From positions 1-8,721 of the forward strand of contig DESS01000078.1 of NCBI GenBank assembly GCA_002361335.1: a DNA stretch of 8,721 bases. The letters are read 5' to 3'. Origin of the DNA: Richelia sp. UBA3308. GTDB lineage: Bacteria > Cyanobacteriota > Cyanobacteriia > Cyanobacteriales > Nostocaceae. Below are positions 6,673-8,721 of this stretch, piece after piece; within the stretch, counting starts at the first letter, position 1; every line of letters starts with the position of its first letter. The position numbers and the translations under genes were made by a program. The notes beneath the pieces were generated by a model. It ran no database searches, was not told where the DNA came from, and worked only from the letters and a program-made list of their open reading frames with translations.

Positions 6673-7254
6673 ATGACGCATAAAGCTTACGCATTGCAAG
6701 CATTTCCTGGTTCAGAATTAAATGAAGCTGTTCAGGAGCAAACTGAAGCACAAGCAGAACTCGAAAGTGGTTTAGAACAAAATGTTCAGGCTATAGTACC
6801 AGAAATTTTTAAGACAGTAGAAATAAGTTATTACGGCCACAATATTTACGCTAGCGATAAATTGATAGCTAGCATCACCCACGACTCGGATGACTTTGTA
6901 ACGCAACCCTGGATAGTAGCCATAAACAATGTTGAAATTCATAGAGCCAATACCTGGGCAAAGTGCTACCACTACATCACATGGCACTATAAGAAAGGAA
7001 CATTGCCTATACAACGAGAAAAAACAGAGTCAGTTACCACCACTAATGTTGAAAAAGGCGCAAGTCATTTTATCAAGTCGCAAGCGTTGAATTTCTTAAC
7101 CAACGACGAATCCAGTTGCAGCATTAAATATGAAGCTACCCTCAATCCAAACCCTGAACGAGAAACCCCGGCCGCATATGTTAATTGGTTCATCAAAAGC
7201 CGTGATGGGTACAATTCAGGTTTTACATCAACTGGGTTATGCTCAAGTGGGTGA
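6673..7254 (+). CDS. Unrecognised accessory protein (193 aa), possibly 3'-frameshifted
   Basis: The ATG at 6673 follows AAGGAGATATT, the best ribosome binding site in the window, so it is preferred over a TTG at 6643. The product is soluble, with no signal peptide or membrane segment. An acidic, Gln/Glu-rich N-terminal stretch (ELNEAVQEQTEAQAELESG) could be helical. A compact middle part follows: YYGHNIYASDKLIASITHD, then QPWIVAINNVEIHRANTWAKC and HYITWHYKKGTLP. This middle part reads like a small conserved cyanobacterial domain, but I cannot name it. The last residues (GYNSGFTSTGLCSSG) look non-conserved and lie over a better-looking tail in another frame (7205-7333), so the natural C-terminus may be there. 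The gene diverges from the RHH gene and shares its putative operator words; one more copy (GTAACGCAA, 6898-6906) lies inside it. Confidence 0.6.
   Translation: MTHKAYALQAFPGSELNEAVQEQTEAQAELESGLEQNVQAIVPEIFKTVEISYYGHNIYASDKLIASITHDSDDFVTQPWIVAINNVEIHRANTWAKCYHYITWHYKKGTLPIQREKTESVTTTNVEKGASHFIKSQALNFLTNDESSCSIKYEATLNPNPERETPAAYVNWFIKSRDGYNSGFTSTGLCSSG
6898..6906. promoter_or_regulatory. Internal copy of the 9-base word (GTAACGCAA)
   Basis: An exact copy of the left arm of the 6076-6102 inverted repeat, inside the coding region about 225 bases after the start. It may be an auxiliary operator or a chance match; the surrounding codons (V-T-Q) read naturally. Confidence 0.3.
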
Positions 7255-7333
7255 TGGTCGTCCATTATTACCTAGCCCCACTAATCCAGGGGAAGTGATG
7301 AGTGTTTTAGTTAGGCAAATTGTGGTGCAGTAA
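7205..7333 (+). pseudogene. Short conserved-looking C-terminal fragment
   Basis: From ATG 7205 this frame encodes 42 residues, MGTIQVLHQLGYAQVGDGRP followed by LLPSPTNPGEVMSVLVRQIV and VQ. The LGYA..GD...PLLPSP..GEVMSVL pattern resembles C-terminal tails I associate with cyanobacterial conserved proteins; I cannot name the family. There is no ribosome binding site before the ATG. It overlaps the last 50 bases of the 6673 gene in a different frame. It is therefore either that gene's real C-terminus after a frameshift, or a remnant of another gene. Confidence 0.45.
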
Positions 7334-7357
7334 AAACCTCACCCCGCCCGACCGGCA

Positions 7358-7382
7358 CCCCTCTCCTTAGTAAGGAGAGGGG
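7358..7382. terminator. Strong palindromic hairpin between convergent genes
   Basis: CCCCTCTCCTTA (7358-7369) and TAAGGAGAGGGG (7371-7382) form a near-perfect 12-base palindrome. It is embedded in a C-rich then G-rich context (CCTCACCCCGCCC before, GATGGGGGT after), an arrangement of a dispersed intergenic repeat common in cyanobacterial genomes. It lies between the plus-strand 6673 gene and the minus-strand SH3 gene, so it can end transcription from both sides, although no clean T run follows. Confidence 0.65.
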
Positions 7383-7411
7383 ATGGGGGTAAAATTTACC
7401 CGGTAGTGAGT

Positions 7412-8365
7412 TTAAAAATCAAAAACTTCAGGGGTTATTCTATCTCCATTCTCAAATAATACAACTTTATTAATATTTAGCTGAGAATTTCTGGTTAATG
7501 TTGCATTCAAGCTTTCTAGTTTGTCTATCTCACTGCTTGCAGCAGAACCAATTGATCTTGCATTGGGATCTACTATAAAATAAATTCTCGCAATACGGTT
7601 TCTTACTGTAACTTTATAATCTATAAGACGAACACCACTAGGAAGGATGTATTTTTCTTTTAGCACCTTTCCTACGATATCTGTAACAGGTCTTGTTGCT
7701 GATACATATACTGTCTTAGTTCTGTATACCCCGTCATACATATTGATATACATGGTGAGTCTTATTTTGTTCCTAGAATTGGATTGTGAAGTTCGAGGTG
7801 AGTTACCTCTACAAACAAAATCTCTACTTACCCAACCAATTTGACCTCGGTACCTAACATTATGCCAATTGCCCCTTGACCTTAATATATTCAAATATTG
7901 TCCATTATTAACTCTTCCAATTATCCGGCTTCTCAGGCTTGGGTAAGCTCTTAGGCGGACATAACCGTTTCTATCGCGAGTACATACATAAGCATCTCTT
8001 CTAGAAGGATATCTAGATTGATTTCCTCTACAAACAAAATCTCTACTTACCCAACCGGTTCTACCTCTGTAGTTAACCCTATACCAATTGTTTCTTGACC
8101 TTAATATAGTCAAATATTGTCGATTATTAATTCTTCCAATTACACGGCTTCTTAGGCTTGGGTAAGCTCTTAGGCGCACATAACCGTTTCGATCGCGAGT
8201 ACATACATAAGCTTGTGAACCTCTTCTTTGAGCTAATAATGTTTGTGACTCTGATTTTTGTATGGTTTCTTGAGGTGCAGTAGCAGAAAATGCGCTAGGA
8301 ATAAAACTTGCAGAAATTAAGCAAGACAAAACAATTACTTGCGCGATTTTTTGTTTCAAAGACAT
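7412..8365 (-). CDS. Secreted protein with two SH3b domains and a GerMN-like C-terminus
   Basis: 317 residues. The N-terminus is a classic signal peptide: MSLKQK, then a hydrophobic core (IAQVIVLSCLISASFIP) and a likely cleavage site after AFSA (residue 28). Two bacterial SH3 domains follow, about 52-115 and 125-188. Both run from AYVCTRDRNGYVRLRAYPS to GWVSRDFVCRG. Each has one Cys at either end (C55/C112, C128/C185), suggesting a disulfide per domain outside the cytoplasm. Residues 200-310 (VYVSATRPVTDIVGKVLKEK; GVRLIDYKVTV; NATLTRN; INKVVLFENGD) resemble a GerMN domain. SH3b domains usually bind peptidoglycan, so a cell-wall or envelope role is likely; no catalytic hydrolase domain is seen. 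The start is supported by TAGGTG seven bases before the ATG. There is no operon partner. Confidence 0.85.
   Translation of the reverse strand: MSLKQKIAQVIVLSCLISASFIPSAFSATAPQETIQKSESQTLLAQRRGSQAYVCTRDRNGYVRLRAYPSLRSRVIGRINNRQYLTILRSRNNWYRVNYRGRTGWVSRDFVCRGNQSRYPSRRDAYVCTRDRNGYVRLRAYPSLRSRIIGRVNNGQYLNILRSRGNWHNVRYRGQIGWVSRDFVCRGNSPRTSQSNSRNKIRLTMYINMYDGVYRTKTVYVSATRPVTDIVGKVLKEKYILPSGVRLIDYKVTVRNRIARIYFIVDPNARSIGSAASSEIDKLESLNATLTRNSQLNINKVVLFENGDRITPEVFDF
7806..8212. repeat. Intragenic tandem duplication of the SH3 module (188 bp, period 219)
   Basis: Segments 7806-7993 and 8025-8212 are closely similar at the DNA level, including long identical runs at both edges (CCTCTACAAACAAAATCTCT; GCGAGTACATACATAAGC). 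The period of 219 bases equals 73 codons. The nucleotide similarity exceeds what protein conservation alone requires, pointing to recent duplication or gene conversion. The middle part has diverged most. Confidence 0.9.
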
Positions 8366-8492
8366 GAAATTACACCTAGTGTGTGAAGATTATTGAAGCG
8401 AAAAAAATCCATCATCTGCGTCTCACTTTTTTAAGGTAACAATTTCACACCGACTCCCAACGTTTTTTATTTGACTTAAAACAATGCTTTCA

Positions 8493-8540
8493 TATTAGAA
8501 TTTAATTATTTGCTAATTATAAATAATAGTAAATCTAATA
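8493..8540. repeat. AT-rich imperfect inverted repeat
   Basis: TATTAGAATTTA (8493-8504) is complementary to TAAATCTAATA (8530-8540) with one bulged base. The inner part continues with TTATTT against AAATAA. The 48-base element contains almost no G or C. It could form a cruciform or bind an AT-specific protein. Confidence 0.45.
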
Positions 8541-8603
8541 TCGTATAAATAATATTAATGACCGCTGCACCGGAATGATATAATTGCTTTGAGAATTTCA
8601 AGG

Positions 8604-8721
8604 ATGTCTTCGCAAAAATTTACGCCTAAACCCATAAATTTACAATTTTACTTTTCGGTAGAAAGTCGGAAATAGAACAAGCACAACTGTTACAAGCTTT
8701 ACAAAAAAGGCAGATGGCAGA
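8604..8721 (+). pseudogene. Possible start of a further gene, frame-interrupted or cut by the window end
   Basis: ATG at 8604 opens 23 codons (MSSQKFTPKPINLQFYFSVE, then SRK) and stops at 8675. Another frame without a standard start codon is open from 8630 to the window end and reads SEIEQAQLLQALQKRQMAE, which looks like a helical coding sequence. Together they suggest an N-terminus with a frame break near 8660-8672, but the evidence is thin and no function can be named. Confidence 0.2.

Larger units (their letters stand above)
8366..8721. other. AT-rich intergenic region upstream of the SH3 gene
   Basis: 356 bases with no complete convincing gene. It must contain the promoter of the minus-strand SH3 gene, but I find no clear -35/-10 pair. 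It holds an AT-rich imperfect inverted repeat (8493-8540). Near the end there may be the beginning of a plus-strand gene. Confidence 0.6.

Noticed and set aside
6850..6873. GCTAGC inverted repeat with a 12-base spacer inside the 6673 gene
   Set aside because: Arms are only six bases and fall in ordinary codons; a chance pairing is likely.
6212..7254. RHH gene and 6673 gene as a toxin-antitoxin pair
   Set aside because: They are divergent rather than co-transcribed, and the 6673 protein shows no motif of a known toxin family.
7647..7844. Plus-strand open frame opposite the SH3 gene
   Set aside because: It overlaps the GerMN-like coding region on the other strand, with no start signals of its own.
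8435..8450. GGTAACAATTTCACAC resembles the lac operator and vector sequence
   Set aside because: The match is partial (GGATAACAATTTCACAC in lac), the flanks do not match, and the surroundings are AT-rich native-looking DNA; most likely chance.

Overview
The window looks like chromosomal DNA from a filamentous, Nostocales-type cyanobacterium. Four signs point there: HIP1 octamers (GCGATCGC at 903-910, 2569-2576, 2628-2635 and 6174-6181), heptameric tandem repeats between genes (TTACTCG, TCCAAAA, GATAGTG and an A/C-rich CTAAC family), low GC content, and a cyanobacterial-type isoleucyl-tRNA synthetase.

Layout. 1-248: leader with two heptamer repeat blocks. 249-3161 (+): ileS, complete and intact, the only clear housekeeping gene. 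3160-3301: two more heptamer families filling the gap. 3302-4183 (-): an intact ParA-type ATPase with no ParB in view. 4344-5278 (-): a winged-helix DNA-binding protein of the kind found on cyanobacterial plasmids, broken by a frameshift. 5271-5968 (-): a Rha-family phage/plasmid regulatory gene whose N-terminal half is intact and whose C-terminal half can be read only by moving between three frame segments. 6212-6469 (-): a small ribbon-helix-helix (RHH) protein. 6673-7254 (+): an unrecognised accessory protein transcribed away from the RHH gene. 7205-7333: a short conserved-looking tail in another frame. 7358-7382: a strong hairpin of a dispersed cyanobacterial type. 7412-8365 (-): a secreted protein with two nearly identical SH3 domains and a GerMN-like C-terminal domain. 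8366-8721: AT-rich intergenic DNA, possibly with the start of a further gene.

How it fits together. The minus-strand block RHH, Rha, winged helix, ParA resembles a plasmid or phage-derived maintenance and regulation module sitting beside ileS. It is partly decayed: the Rha and winged-helix genes carry several frame breaks, while ParA and RHH are intact. The start of the winged-helix gene overlaps the stop of the degraded Rha gene by 8 bases, which shows the two were once a translationally coupled operon.

The most interesting regulatory signal is a 9-base word, TTGCGTTAC. It forms a perfect inverted repeat upstream of rha (6076-6102), recurs in the region between the RHH gene and the 6673 gene, and has a near copy just after the RHH -10 box. 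The simplest reading is that the RHH protein (or Rha) controls all three promoters. This is inferred from the sequence alone.
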